Part shown: positions 12,537 to 21,649 of the stretch, in pieces
Layout: every line of letters begins with the position of its first letter
Position numbering within the stretch: position 1 is the first letter of the stretch
Notes under the pieces: model-generated
The model's database searches: none
The model's input: the letters and a program-made list of their open reading frames with translations, nothing else
What the model was told of the DNA's origin: nothing
Program-made: the position numbers and the translations under genes
NCBI RefSeq assembly: GCF_015841355.1
Contig: NZ_CP064908.1
Location: forward strand, 1,178,001 to 1,242,000
Length of the DNA: 64,000 nucleotides
From: Synechococcus sp. CBW1107
GTDB lineage: Bacteria > Cyanobacteriota > Cyanobacteriia > PCC-6307 > Cyanobiaceae
Direction: 5' to 3'

Positions 12537-12631
12537 CGTCCGCACCTCAGGCGATCGGCTCCACGGCTGACGTTGCAAGGGGTGGGCAGGCCCGTTTCCC
12601 TGGTTTGAGAACCACCTCAACCAGACAGACC

Positions 12632-13858
12632 ATGCCCAAGACCCATGCTGCCGTACCTGAGCTGGCCTCGCTACTCGATGGCAGCAGTGCCGGGGAGCTG
12701 ATCCCTGAACTGGCACGCCACGGCCTGCAGCAGCTGATCGAGCTGGAGCTCGCTGCCTTCCTCGGTGCGGACTGGCACGAGCGCACCGAGGAGCGGCTCG
12801 GCCACCGCAACGGCTACCGGCCTCGCACCCTGACCACCCAGGTGGGGGATCTGGCACTGCAGATCCCGAAACTGCGCGCGGGCAGCTTCCTCCCCTCGAT
12901 CCTCGAACCCCGCCGCCGGGTTGATCAGGCCCTGTACGCGGTGATCATGGAGGCTTACATCGGTGGGGTCTCGACCCGCAAGGTCGATGCCCTGGTGGCG
13001 GCGCTCGGCTCCCAGAGCGGCATCTCCAAGTCGCAGGTGAGTCGCATCTGTCAGGAGATCGACCAGCAGGTGCAGGCGTTTCTGAGCCGGCCCCTGGAGA
13101 GCAGCGGCTACGCCTACGTCTATCTCGATGCCACCTACCTCAAGGGGCGGCTGGGCAAGGCTCAGCAGGTCTGCTCCCGCGCTGTCGTCGTCGCCATGGG
13201 GGTGAACGAGGATGGTCGCCGGGAGTTGCTGGGCCTCAAGGTCGGCGACAGCGAGACCGAGAGCTTCTGGGCGGAGTTCATCGCCCATCTCAAAGAACGG
13301 GGCCTGGGTGGCGTCAGGCTGGTGATCTCTGACGCCCACACCGGCCTCACCAAGGCGATCCGCCGCCAGCTGCAGGGAAGCGTCTGGCAGCGCTGCCGCG
13401 TCCATTTCGCCCGCAACCTGCTGCAGTGCATCCCCAAGGCTCACCAGGGCATGGTCACCGCCGCCCTGCGCAGCGTGTTCGCCCAGGAGAGCGCTGAGGA
13501 GATCGCGTCACGCTGGGACGATCTGGCCGCCTCGCTGGCGGAGCGCTTCCCCAAGGCCGCTGCGCTCATGCACGGCGCCAAGGAGGACGTGCTGGCTTTC
13601 CGGCCCTTCCCCAGGGACCACTGGCGCAAGATCTGGAGCACCAACCTGCTGGAGCGGGTCAACGAGGAAATCAAACGCCGCACCAGGGTCGTCGGCATCT
13701 TCCCCAACGACGCGTCGATCACCCGCCTGGTGGGCGCGGTACTGCTGGAGCAGCACGAGCACTGGCAGCTGGAGGGCCGGCGCATGTTCTCAGCCGAGAG
13801 CATGGCGACCATCCCGGAGCTGGATGCCATCCCTGCTCTCCAGGCCCTCAGCACCTGA
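12632..13858 (+). CDS. IS256-family (mutator-type) transposase, type A
   Basis: 408 residues, normal length for the family and apparently intact. DDE residues are visible: Asp in YVYLDATYLKGR, Asp in LVISDAHTGL and Glu in NLLERVNEEIKRR, with the family CRVHFARNLL motif between. The ATG at 12632 (MPKTHAAVPEL) is preferred over an upstream TTG. It is clearly related to, but different from, the transposase found three times elsewhere in this window; the two share GYR...LTTQVGDL and GGxSTRKVDALV. Confidence 0.95.
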   Translation: MPKTHAAVPELASLLDGSSAGELIPELARHGLQQLIELELAAFLGADWHERTEERLGHRNGYRPRTLTTQVGDLALQIPKLRAGSFLPSILEPRRRVDQALYAVIMEAYIGGVSTRKVDALVAALGSQSGISKSQVSRICQEIDQQVQAFLSRPLESSGYAYVYLDATYLKGRLGKAQQVCSRAVVVAMGVNEDGRRELLGLKVGDSETESFWAEFIAHLKERGLGGVRLVISDAHTGLTKAIRRQLQGSVWQRCRVHFARNLLQCIPKAHQGMVTAALRSVFAQESAEEIASRWDDLAASLAERFPKAAALMHGAKEDVLAFRPFPRDHWRKIWSTNLLERVNEEIKRRTRVVGIFPNDASITRLVGAVLLEQHEHWQLEGRRMFSAESMATIPELDAIPALQALST

Positions 13859-14151
13859 GAGAGGCAGGACGCAGGCCCCAGGTGATCGAGGCTGCAGCGC
13901 CCCCAGAGGGCGCAGCGGCCTTGATCGCAGCCCGGGGGCCGGCCGCTGCCACCTCCAGGCCGCAGAAGTCACTCCAACTCACAACACATCCGCAAGCTGA
14001 CGAAAGACTTGACAAGTCATTCGTCCTGATTCATCGTGATTGAATGAGGCGCATCTGCACCTCCGGAATGACAGCCCGTCATTCCACCCTGTTCACCCTC
14101 TGACTAGGGCATTCGGGCCTCGGGTTTTACACCACGCAAAGGGACGCGGCC

Positions 14152-15254
14152 TGCAGCCGGCTCTCCAGAATGCCGGAACCACATGGCGTTGCCGTTGGCG
14201 GCATGGAGGATCAGCGGTTTGGGGCGCCTGCAGTTGACCCGCTCCCGCAGGCAGGCACGGCCCACGGGATCGGCGGCGACCTAGGCGTCTTCTCGCTCGG
14301 CCACATCCCAGGCCACGATCTAGTGCCTTCGGCACGCTGGCCCGCGCGGCCAGGTAAGCCGCTCCAGACATCGACTACCAGATAAAGGTAAAGCCCGTCC
14401 TCGGCGGTGGAGCTGACCATGGGCGTGGAGAACCCGGTAGAAGCTGCGCTCCGAGCCGACATGAAGGCCCTGGTCGGCCAGGATGGACACGATTTGCCCC
14501 GGTGGCTTGGCGGCGCATTCCGGCTGGTGGCAGGTGAGCATGCTCCGTTGGCACTCCACGTCCGTGAGACGGTGAGAAACAAAGCGGTGGCTGCCATTAC
14601 GGCAATCCAGGCCGTCCCCATCACCTGCGAACTGCCGCCTCCAGCGCTGCAAGGTGGACAGACCGACACCCAGCAGCCTGGCGAGCCTGCCGGCCCGTGC
14701 ACCGGCTACCATTCCGGCATCGAGGATCTCCAGCGATTCGCGCCGATCCGCGGAAAAGGCCAATCCCCCTCGTCCTCTCCCCAGTAGGCCTGGATCTGTT
14801 TTGAGGCGATCAGCAGTGCCGGTGCCTCCGCCAGGACCTTGTCTCTGCGGCGCAGTTCATGCTGGAGCCGTTTGATTGGGCATTGATCCTGCTGGTGGCG
14901 CTTCTCAAGGTCCTTCTGCCTGGCCATCGTCCGCAGCGGCTGTTTGTTGGCATCCAGGGCGGCCTGCCGCCAACGGTCCACCTGCTCGGGAAACAGGCCC
15001 CGTTTATGGCAGGAGGCACCCGGTTCGGTGGGGTTGAGGCCAGCGGTCTCGAGCACCAAGGTGAACTGGTCGGCAGGCCCCCAGGCCTCAGGATCTCTCT
15101 GAGTGGCCGGCACCACCTCTCCATGCAACCGCCACTTGGAGAGGGTGATCACATGGATACCCAGCTGCTGGGCAAGCTCCACCACGCTCTGGCAGTGAGG
15201 CGGGTTCATTTACCGGCGGACATCAGCCTTGACGGCCTCGCTGTAGGGACGCAT
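14152..15254 (-). pseudogene. Relic of an IS3-family element (orfA plus N-terminal orfB)
   Basis: On the minus strand an orfA-like frame begins at 15254 with MRPYSEAVKADVRR, then a stop, then MNPPHCQSVVELAQQLG, parallel to the intact orfA at 15345 (MKPTYDTAVRDQVRQRMSPP...). Conserved stretches include GLFPEQVDRWRQAALDAN. The orfB part follows in more than one frame (GQIVSILADQGLHVGSE, YLYLVVDVWS) and reaches LILHAANGNAMWF, where HSDNG of the active enzyme has decayed to HAANG. It is broken by stops and frameshifts, and was then cut by IS256-A at 14151. The rest of the gene lies at 12241-12475. Confidence 0.85.
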
Positions 15255-15344
15255 CGATCGATTCCATCAGGCCCCCTGGCCCCCTGCGTCAGGAAAGTTG
15301 TCCGCTCGGTCTGACCCATCCACCAGGGGGCCAAACCGACGACC

Positions 15345-15854
15345 ATGAAACCGACCTATGACACCGCTGTGCGGGACCAAGTCCGCCAGCGCATGAGCCC
15401 GCCAAACCGGGAGAGCGTGGCCGAGATCGCCCGCTCTACCGGGATCACGACCCAGACCCTCTACAACTGGCGCAGCCAGTGGCAGAAGCAGGGTCAGCTC
15501 GTGCCAGCCACCACCAAGCCGCCAGAGCAGTGGAGCGCTCTCGACAAGCTGGCCGCTGTGATCCAGGCGGCCGGCCTGAGTGGCCCTGATCTCGGGGCCT
15601 TCTGCCGTGAGCGGGGCCTCTACCCCAAACAGCTTGCCCGCTGGCGGCAGGCCGCCGAGGATGCCAATGGCCCCAGCGCTCCGAGCATGGCTGATCAGCG
15701 AGAACTTCAGCGTAAGAATCAGGAGCTGATTCGCCAGAATCGCCGCTTACAACGCGAATTGGAGAAGAAGGAGAAGGCTCTCTCGGAGGCGGCAACACTG
15801 CTGATGCTCTCAAAAAAGCTCGATCAGCTGTGGCCACGGGACGAGGAACAATGA
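15345..15854 (+). CDS. IS3-family transposase OrfA (DNA-binding subunit)
   Basis: 169 residues. A helix-turn-helix lies around SVAEIARSTGITTQTLYNW, a second HTH-like block contains FCRERGLYPKQLARWRQ, and a heptad-rich coiled coil (RELQRKNQELIRQNRRLQRE) is at the C-terminus, the usual OrfA layout for this larger IS3 subgroup. It binds the element ends. Its stop overlaps the orfB start as ATGA, so OrfB here appears to be made by coupled translation rather than only by frameshifting. Confidence 0.9.
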   Translation: MKPTYDTAVRDQVRQRMSPPNRESVAEIARSTGITTQTLYNWRSQWQKQGQLVPATTKPPEQWSALDKLAAVIQAAGLSGPDLGAFCRERGLYPKQLARWRQAAEDANGPSAPSMADQRELQRKNQELIRQNRRLQRELEKKEKALSEAATLLMLSKKLDQLWPRDEEQ

Positions 15855-16909
15855 TCCCGCCAGAGGATAGAAGTCAGCTGATGGAATTGTTCCGAGAAGG
15901 TCTCAAAGAAGGGGCTTCTGCCACGGCGATTGCAGATCTGATCGGTATCTGCTCACGCACGTTACGGCGCTGGGGCATTGCGTTCCAGACACATGGATTC
16001 AGCCAGGATCGCCGCAAAGGCTCTCCACGGAATGTGGCGCACCGATTCACACCAGAAGAGCGGCAGCGCTTAATTCACATCGTCAACGATCCGCGATTCG
16101 CGGACCTCACTCCCGCCCAGATCGTGGCCATCCTTGCCGAGGAGCGAATCTATGTGGGTTCAGAGTCCACGATTTACCGCATCATGCGGCAAGAGGGTCT
16201 GCTGAACCACCGTGGCAGAACCCGCCTGCCGCGTGAGCCCAGGGAGGTTCCGGTGTTGGAAGCAACGGGCATCCATCAAGTACTGGCCTGGGATATCACC
16301 CTCCTCCCCGGCCCCGTGAAGGGGCAGTTCTATTACCTCTACATGGTGATGGATGTATGGAGCCGGCGCATCCTCGGCGCAGAGGTGCATGAGCATGAAT
16401 GTAGCGAGTTGGCCAGCGCATTCTTTGATCGTGTCTGCCGCGATGAAGGGATCAGCAAGGAGACTGCTGCGGTCCTGCACTCGGACAATGGCGCCCCCAT
16501 GCGCTCATTCACTCTGGCGGCCAAGATGGCGGAGCTGGGGGTGTCGCTTTCGTTCTCGAGGCCACGCGTCAGCAATGACAACGCCTATGCCGAGTCGTGG
16601 TTCCGCACGATGAAATACCACCAGAGTTATCCGCTCAGGCGATTCCGGGATCTGCTTTCGGTGAAAGCCTGGGTGGATGGCTTTGTCGAGTGGTACAACG
16701 CTGAGCACCGGCACAGCGGCATCAAGTACGTGACGCCCAATCAGCGCCATTACGGCCAGGCTGACGCGATCTGCGCCATCCGCCAACAGACCTATGAGGA
16801 AGCTCGGCAGAGGCATCCTCAGCGCTGGAGCCGGCCACCCCGCAACTGGTTACAGCCACAGGTTGTGAGCATCAACCATCCGCGACCGCAGAAACCTGTG
16901 GCTGCTTGA
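15851..16909 (+). CDS. IS3-family transposase OrfB (DDE catalytic subunit)
   Basis: 352 residues, intact. An N-terminal HTH domain (SATAIADLIGICSRTLRRWG) is followed by the integrase core: Asp in VLAWDITLLPG, Asp in VLHSDNGAPM and Glu in SNDNAYAESWFRTMKY, ending FVEWYNAEHRHSGIKYVTP. The ATG at 15851 overlaps the orfA stop. Being complete and framed by matched inverted repeats, this copy is likely mobile and may act on the related relics in the window (12.2-15.3, 48.9 and 51.3 kb). Confidence 0.93.
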   Translation: MIPPEDRSQLMELFREGLKEGASATAIADLIGICSRTLRRWGIAFQTHGFSQDRRKGSPRNVAHRFTPEERQRLIHIVNDPRFADLTPAQIVAILAEERIYVGSESTIYRIMRQEGLLNHRGRTRLPREPREVPVLEATGIHQVLAWDITLLPGPVKGQFYYLYMVMDVWSRRILGAEVHEHECSELASAFFDRVCRDEGISKETAAVLHSDNGAPMRSFTLAAKMAELGVSLSFSRPRVSNDNAYAESWFRTMKYHQSYPLRRFRDLLSVKAWVDGFVEWYNAEHRHSGIKYVTPNQRHYGQADAICAIRQQTYEEARQRHPQRWSRPPRNWLQPQVVSINHPRPQKPVAA

Positions 16910-17121
16910 CCCTCAACAATCCAGGCCCCCGTGGCTGTCCGATCGCGCCCCTCCAAGGGCGCGATCGGCAACAGCCGCGATCAGGGGCCGGACGCCCCAA
17001 CCCCGACCGAAGACAGCCATCGATGACAACAACACCCCGGCCGTGCGGCCCCTGAACCTCAACTCGCAGTACAGTCCATCTCGGTGCTCAGCTCAGCACC
17101 CCGAGCGGACAACTTCCCTGA

Positions 17122-17403
17122 TAGGTCCCGTGGTGGTTATGGTTGGGATGTATAGGCATCATCTGTCCTGGCAAAGGGGGCCCGTACCGCCGGATGCTTT
17201 CGGACAATGGCTCCGCCTACCGCTCATGTGACTGGCGAAAAGCCTGTCAGGCACTGAGCCTGAAACCCGTCCGCACCAAGGCATACACGCCGCAGACCAA
17301 CGGCAAGGCGGAACGCTTCGTCTAGCCAATGGCTTCTGCAAAGCAGTGGGCACTCCTGGCGGAGTGGGCTTACGTCATCGCCTGCCAGACATCAGAGGAA
17401 CGC
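17122..17403 (+). pseudogene. IS481-family transposase fragment, upstream half
   Basis: The plus strand reads MLSDNGSAYRSCDWRKACQA, VRTKAYTPQTNGKAERFV, a stop, then LAEWAYVIACQTSEER, the C-terminal half of an IS481 DDE domain with an in-frame stop. It is cut on the left by ISa and on the right by IS21-A at 17404. The missing end of the protein (ERNR...LPRYLGIYNGHRCHM) is at 24083-24200. The 7-bp GGAACGC on both sides (17397-17403 and 24083-24089) marks the insertion. Confidence 0.85.
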
Positions 17404-17657
17404 TGTCCCGTGTCAATCAGGTTGATGGTTGGCGTCAATCTGGTTGACCGGTAGAGGTGGTTGTATTAAGGCCGGCTGGAGCCTGAGATCGCCTTAGGGA
17501 TCGGGATCGTGACCAGGCTGTCGCGGCGCGTCAATCAAGTTGTCCTTCTGGCGTCGATCTCAAGGGGCGGGTGGGCCAGTTTTCGTGTCGCCGCCGTGCT
17601 TCTGGTGCGCTGGGTGGTTGCGGCCGTTGATCGTGACGGCCTTGACGCCCGCGTCAA

Positions 17658-18461
17658 TTACGTTGGCGGGTCAGCGGCATCGCTGGAAACCCTTGCAGCC
17701 GCTTGCTTCTGCCGGTAGCTCTCGCCTTTGATGCCCACGATGTGGCAGTGATGCACCAGCCGGTCCACAGCTGCCACGGTCATCGATCCGCTGGGGAAGA
17801 TCTCGTCCCACTCCCGGAACGGCTGATTGGAGGTCACCAGCAGGGAGCGCCGCTCGTAGCGGTGGCAGATCAGCTCAAACAGCACCGAGGTTTCCAGCTC
17901 GCTGCGGCGCACGTAGGAGATGTCGTCGATCACCAGCAGGGCGTAGCGATCCAGCTTCTGGATCAGGGCCGGCAGCTCAAAGCTGGCCTTGGCTTTCTGC
18001 AGCAGCTGCACCAGGGCTGTGGCCGGGAAGAAACGGCAGGCCTGGTCCTGCTCGATCATCGCCATCGTGATGGCAATGGCCAGGTGTGTCTTGCCCACGC
18101 CGCTGGGGCCAAACAGCAGCAGGTTCTCGGCCTGCAGCAGCCAGGTGTGGCTGCGGGAAAGCACCTGCAGTTCCTGCCAGTGCTTGGGCTCGAGGTGCTG
18201 GTGATCAAAGCCATCAAGGCCCTTCTGCCAGGGCAGATGGGCATCCCGCAGCAGCCGTTGTCGGCGTGCCACCTGGCGGTGCTCGCACTCCTGTTCACAA
18301 AGGGCGTAGAGGAACTGGCCGGGGCTCCAGCCCTCGGCCTCAGCCTGCTGGGACAGCGGTTGCCAGTGGCTGCGAAAGCGAGCAAGTTTCAGCTGTTTGA
18401 GCAGCAGCGGCAGCGCTGCTTCCACCGCCTGAGAGCGGGGCACCGGGGAGGAGGTGGTCAT
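17658..18461 (-). CDS. istB: IS21-A helper ATPase IstB
   Basis: 267 residues, intact. AAA+ ATPase with Walker A GPSGVGKTHLA and Walker B YALLVIDDISYV, followed by LLVTSNQPFREWDEIF and DRLVHHCHIVGIKGESYR, the typical IstB ending. It assists the IstA transposase in target choice and strand transfer. Its start lies 122 bp inside the 3' end of the istA frame, a longer overlap than usual, perhaps because istA has lost its normal stop. With its own istA destroyed, this ATPase is an orphan. Confidence 0.93.
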   Translation of the reverse strand: MTTSSPVPRSQAVEAALPLLLKQLKLARFRSHWQPLSQQAEAEGWSPGQFLYALCEQECEHRQVARRQRLLRDAHLPWQKGLDGFDHQHLEPKHWQELQVLSRSHTWLLQAENLLLFGPSGVGKTHLAIAITMAMIEQDQACRFFPATALVQLLQKAKASFELPALIQKLDRYALLVIDDISYVRRSELETSVLFELICHRYERRSLLVTSNQPFREWDEIFPSGSMTVAAVDRLVHHCHIVGIKGESYRQKQAAARVSSDAADPPT

Positions 18462-19024
18462 AGGAGGCCAGCAGGTGTTGGGGAATCACGGGATCAGGCA
18501 GGGCGGCGTGGCGCGGCGGCACCCGGAAGCGCTGTTGCAATCCAGACAGGGAAAGGGTCTGGCGCTGCTGGGCCTGCTGCAGAAAGGTGAGCACCAGCTC
18601 AAATGAGGCCACCCGCACCGCGACGTACAGGGCCTCGACCATCAGCCGGGCTGCGGCGTCACGGTCACCGCAGCCCAGCAGGCGCTGCCAGAAGTCCCAC
18701 CAGAGCTGGTCGGGGAAGAGGTGACGCTGGTAGCGGCAATGCAGAAGCGCCCTGGGCTTGGCGCGCAGGCCATCAATCAGGTGCTCCAGATCGATGCACC
18801 AGGCCCTCGGGCCATGGCTGCCGCCGCCATAGGCGCGGGGCAGCTGGCAGACCCAGTCGCTGCCCAGATACACGATCAGCCGGTCATGGTGCAGCCGCAC
18901 CGTGACCTGGCGGCCGATCAGGGTGGGCGGCACCGAGTAAATCACCTGCCGCACCTCGATCGTGCTGGTGCTCCGCACGCGCGCCGTGAGCAGCTCGTAG
19001 TCGGCAAAGCGGAAGGCCGGCAAG
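18340..19024 (-). pseudogene. istA: istA of IS21-A, C-terminal segment
   Basis: About 225 residues starting AFRFADYELLTARVRSTSTI and ending in an Ala/Ser-rich tail after HLLASYDHLLP. It continues the reading frame of the middle segment at 20625-21485: without the IS256 element and one copy of the 8-bp repeat, the junction reads LMALPAFRFADY in frame. This is the non-catalytic C-terminal domain of the IS21 transposase. The gene was killed by insertion and not by drift, since both sides are still open. Confidence 0.88.
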
Positions 19025-20624
19025 GGTAGCGCCCCTCCGAGTGGTGTAACTCAGGAGGTCCTGTGACCCTCTCCGGAGGGTGAACAGGAGCAGTCAGGGG
19101 ATGACTGCTTGGAAGCTGATTGCGCAGCTCCATTGATCCATTATGAACCCTGATCGCTGAATTGGCAACTCAGCGATCGATGTGTTCTGTGTAGATCGAG
19201 GTAGAAGCTGGTGCGCTTCAGCTGATGGTTGCAGCCGGCTGGGCGTTCGGATCTGCATCGGTGAGCTCCAAGGGCTCTTCTGGCTCTGGGATCTTGGCCA
19301 TGGTGGCCTCAGAGAAGAAGCGGCGACGCTCCAGCTGCCATTCCTCCTGCTGCTCCAGCAGCTGGCTGCCCACCAGGCGCACGATCGCTGGATCATTGGG
19401 GAAGATGCCGACCACGTTGGTGCGGCGTTTGATCTCCTTGTTGAGGCGCTCGAGCGGGTTGGTGCTCCAGACCTTGCGCCAGTGCTCCTGGGGGAAGTGC
19501 AGGAAGGCCAGCACGTCGTCCCGGGCGGCTTCCATCACGGGCACGGCGCCGGGGAACTGCTTGCGCAGCATCTCGGTGACCCGCTGCCAGTGGGCGCGCA
19601 CCTGATCTGGAGCCTGGATCACGAACACCGCTTTCATGGCAGCGGCCACCATGTCCTGGCCGGCCTTGGGCACATGGCTCAGCAGGTTGCGCAGGAAGTG
19701 CACCCGGCACCTCTGCCAGCTACTGCCCTGGAACATCCGCTTGATCGCTGCCGTCAGGCCCAGGTGGGCATCCGAGATCACCAGGCGGGTGCCGTCGAGG
19801 CCACGCTCCTTGAGTGAGCCCAGGAACTGACGCCAGAAGCCCTCCGCCTCGCTGTCGCCCACGGCAATGCCGAGAACTTCGCGGTAGCCGAGGGCATTGA
19901 TGCCGATCGCCACCACCACCGCCCGCGACACCACCTGCATATTTCGGCCCAGGCGGCCGTGGAGGTAGGTGGCGTCGAGGTAGACGTAGGGAAAGCGGGC
20001 ATGGTCAAGCGGCCGGCCCAGAAAGGCTTTCACCTGCTCATCGAGCCCCTGGCAGATGCGGCTCACCTCCGATTTGGAGATGCCGCTGGCCCCGCCCAGC
20101 GCCTCCACCAGGGCGTCGACCTTGCGGGTGGAGATCCCGCCGGTGTAGGCCTCCATCACCACGGCGTAGAGCGCCTTGTCCACCCGGCGGCGTGGCTCCA
20201 GCCAGCTGGGAAAGAAGCTGCCCTGCCGCAACCTGGGAATGGCCAGGCTGAGGTCGCCCACCTGGGTGGTGAGCAGCCGCTCCCGGTAGCCGTTGCGATG
20301 GGTGGAGCGCTGATCGGGGCAGCGCTCATGGAGTTGAGCGCCCGTGAGGGCAGAAACCTCGGCTTCCAGCAGGTCCTGGAAACCCCGGCGCACGATCTCT
20401 GGGATCAGGGCGCCAGCGGTGGTGCCCTCCATGAGCTGGCTCAGCTCGGAGGCGCCACTATGGGTGAGGGTCATGGTCTGTGTTCGGTTTGGTGGTAGTT
20501 CTCCGAACAGGGTCACAGACCGGCCCACCCATTGCCACAGCTGAAATCTGAGGGAGGTGAGCCGTCAGCCCCGGCTACGCCGGGGCTGATCCTCCTGAGT
20601 TACACCACTTGCTGGGACGCCGCT
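19025..20624 (-). mobile_element. IS256-family element type B, copy 1
   Basis: 1600 bp, inverted relative to the other two copies. On its coding strand it begins AGCGGCGTCCCAGCAAGTGG and ends CGGAGGGGCGCTACC, with the inner inverted repeat GTGGTGTAACTCAGGAGG at both ends. The 8-bp target duplication CCGGCAAG is at 19017-19024 and 20625-20632. It interrupts istA of IS21-A. Confidence 0.95.
19218..20474 (-). CDS. IS256-family transposase, type B copy 1
   Basis: 418 residues, intact mutator-type DDE transposase: Asp in YVYLDATYLHGR, Asp in LVISDAHLGLTAA, Glu in PLERLNKEIKRR, and CRVHFLRNLLSHVPK between them. The start is taken at the ATG of MTLTHSGASELS. The same 418-residue protein is encoded at 24421-25677 and 47210-48466. 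Its coding strand is opposite to the other two copies. Confidence 0.97.
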   Translation of the reverse strand: MTLTHSGASELSQLMEGTTAGALIPEIVRRGFQDLLEAEVSALTGAQLHERCPDQRSTHRNGYRERLLTTQVGDLSLAIPRLRQGSFFPSWLEPRRRVDKALYAVVMEAYTGGISTRKVDALVEALGGASGISKSEVSRICQGLDEQVKAFLGRPLDHARFPYVYLDATYLHGRLGRNMQVVSRAVVVAIGINALGYREVLGIAVGDSEAEGFWRQFLGSLKERGLDGTRLVISDAHLGLTAAIKRMFQGSSWQRCRVHFLRNLLSHVPKAGQDMVAAAMKAVFVIQAPDQVRAHWQRVTEMLRKQFPGAVPVMEAARDDVLAFLHFPQEHWRKVWSTNPLERLNKEIKRRTNVVGIFPNDPAIVRLVGSQLLEQQEEWQLERRRFFSEATMAKIPEPEEPLELTDADPNAQPAATIS

Positions 20625-21485
20625 CCGGCAAGGCCATCAAATGCTCGAGCTCCTGCTCGTAGCGCCGCTGGCGCGGGGCATTGAGGGCACTGAACACCTC
20701 AGCCAACAGTTCGCCGTATTCGGCCGGCTCGTCGAAATCACAGCTGCCACGCAGCAGAAGCTTCTGCTCCAGCCGACGTTTCACATGGCCGTGAGGTGCC
20801 TCGACGATGCCGTTCTCATGGGCCACGCCGCGGTTGTTCCGGCTGGGGGAGAGCCCGTAATGGGCGCAAAGGGCCTGGTAGCGAGGCGTGATGTCGAGGG
20901 CGTAGCTGCCGTCACGGTTGCGGCTGGCGGCCGAGAGCCGATCGGTGCGCAGTTCTCGGGTCACGCCACCACAGGCCGCCAGGGCGTTCTGGAGTCCTTC
21001 TGAGAGGGCGACAAAGCTCTCGCCACCGTGGATCACCTGGCCGTAGGCCCAGCCGCTCCAGGCGAGGCGGTAGTGGAACAGCAGGTGCGGGAACGGCTCT
21101 CCCCGCAGGGTGATCGCCACCCGCTTGACCTTGGTGAAGTCGCAGAAGCTGATCTCGCCGGGCAGATACGCCAGGGGGAACATCACCTCCGGCGTCGGGC
21201 CATGCAGAGATTTCCAGTGCTGCACCCGCCGCTGCAGGGTGCGTTTCAGCGAACTCCAGTCCTGATCAGGCTTTTGCTCCTGCAGGTGCTCCAGCAAGGT
21301 GGTGGGTGTCAGGGCCGGATGGCGCTCCAGCAGCGGCAGCAGCAAGGGCTCCCACACCTCGGCCAACGGGTCTGGACGCCGCCGACCACGGGGTTTGGCA
21401 GCTTTCGGTTGGAGGCGGCCGTGATCAATCCGGTGGGCACTGCTCACCGAAAGACCTGCCGCCGCAGCAGCCACCTCCTGGCGGC
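20625..21485 (-). pseudogene. istA: istA of IS21-A, middle (catalytic) segment
   Basis: About 285 residues from QEVAAAAAGLSVSSAHRIDH to LMALP. It contains the integrase core (Asp in ISFCDFTKVKRV, Asp in LRTDRLSAASRN, Glu in ENGIVEAPHGHVKRRLEQ). The first 22 residues of the protein lie beyond IS21-B at 23923-23985; the C-terminal third lies beyond IS256 copy 1. Both junctions are in frame once the insertions and one copy of each target repeat are removed. Confidence 0.88.
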
Positions 21486-21649
21486 TGTCAAGCGACATCC
21501 GCTTTTGGTCCTCCGGCGACACGAAAACTGGTCCACCTGATGGCTTGCTGATGGGGGCCTTACGGCTGCCCTTGGATCGGTGTTTCATCGGTGGGTGTCG
21601 TGTCGTTGTTGTTGGCTGCGGCATCTGTGCCGCTTGATCCGGGTTCCCC

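Larger units (their letters stand above)
12476..14151 (+). mobile_element. IS256-family element (type A), inserted in an IS3 relic
   Basis: The ends are inferred from inverted repeats GGCGTCCCC...AGTGGTGTAAA (left) and the complement of TTTACACCACGCAAAGGGACG (right). A 13-bp identity, CCTGCAGCCGGCT, flanks the element (12466-12478 and 14150-14162); the best reading is an 8-bp target duplication TGCAGCCG plus chance identity at the edges. Removing the element and one repeat copy restores the interrupted IS3 reading frame through LESRLQELGV. Confidence 0.8.
15289..17121 (+). mobile_element. Intact IS3-family element (ISa)
   Basis: The element is bounded by imperfect 21-bp inverted repeats TCAGGAAAGTTGTCCGCTCGG (left) and the complement of CCGAGCGGACAACTTCCCTGA (right) and carries two open reading frames. 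No clear target duplication is visible. The left end abuts the IS3 relic of the same family in opposite orientation; the right end abuts an IS481 fragment. Confidence 0.85.
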
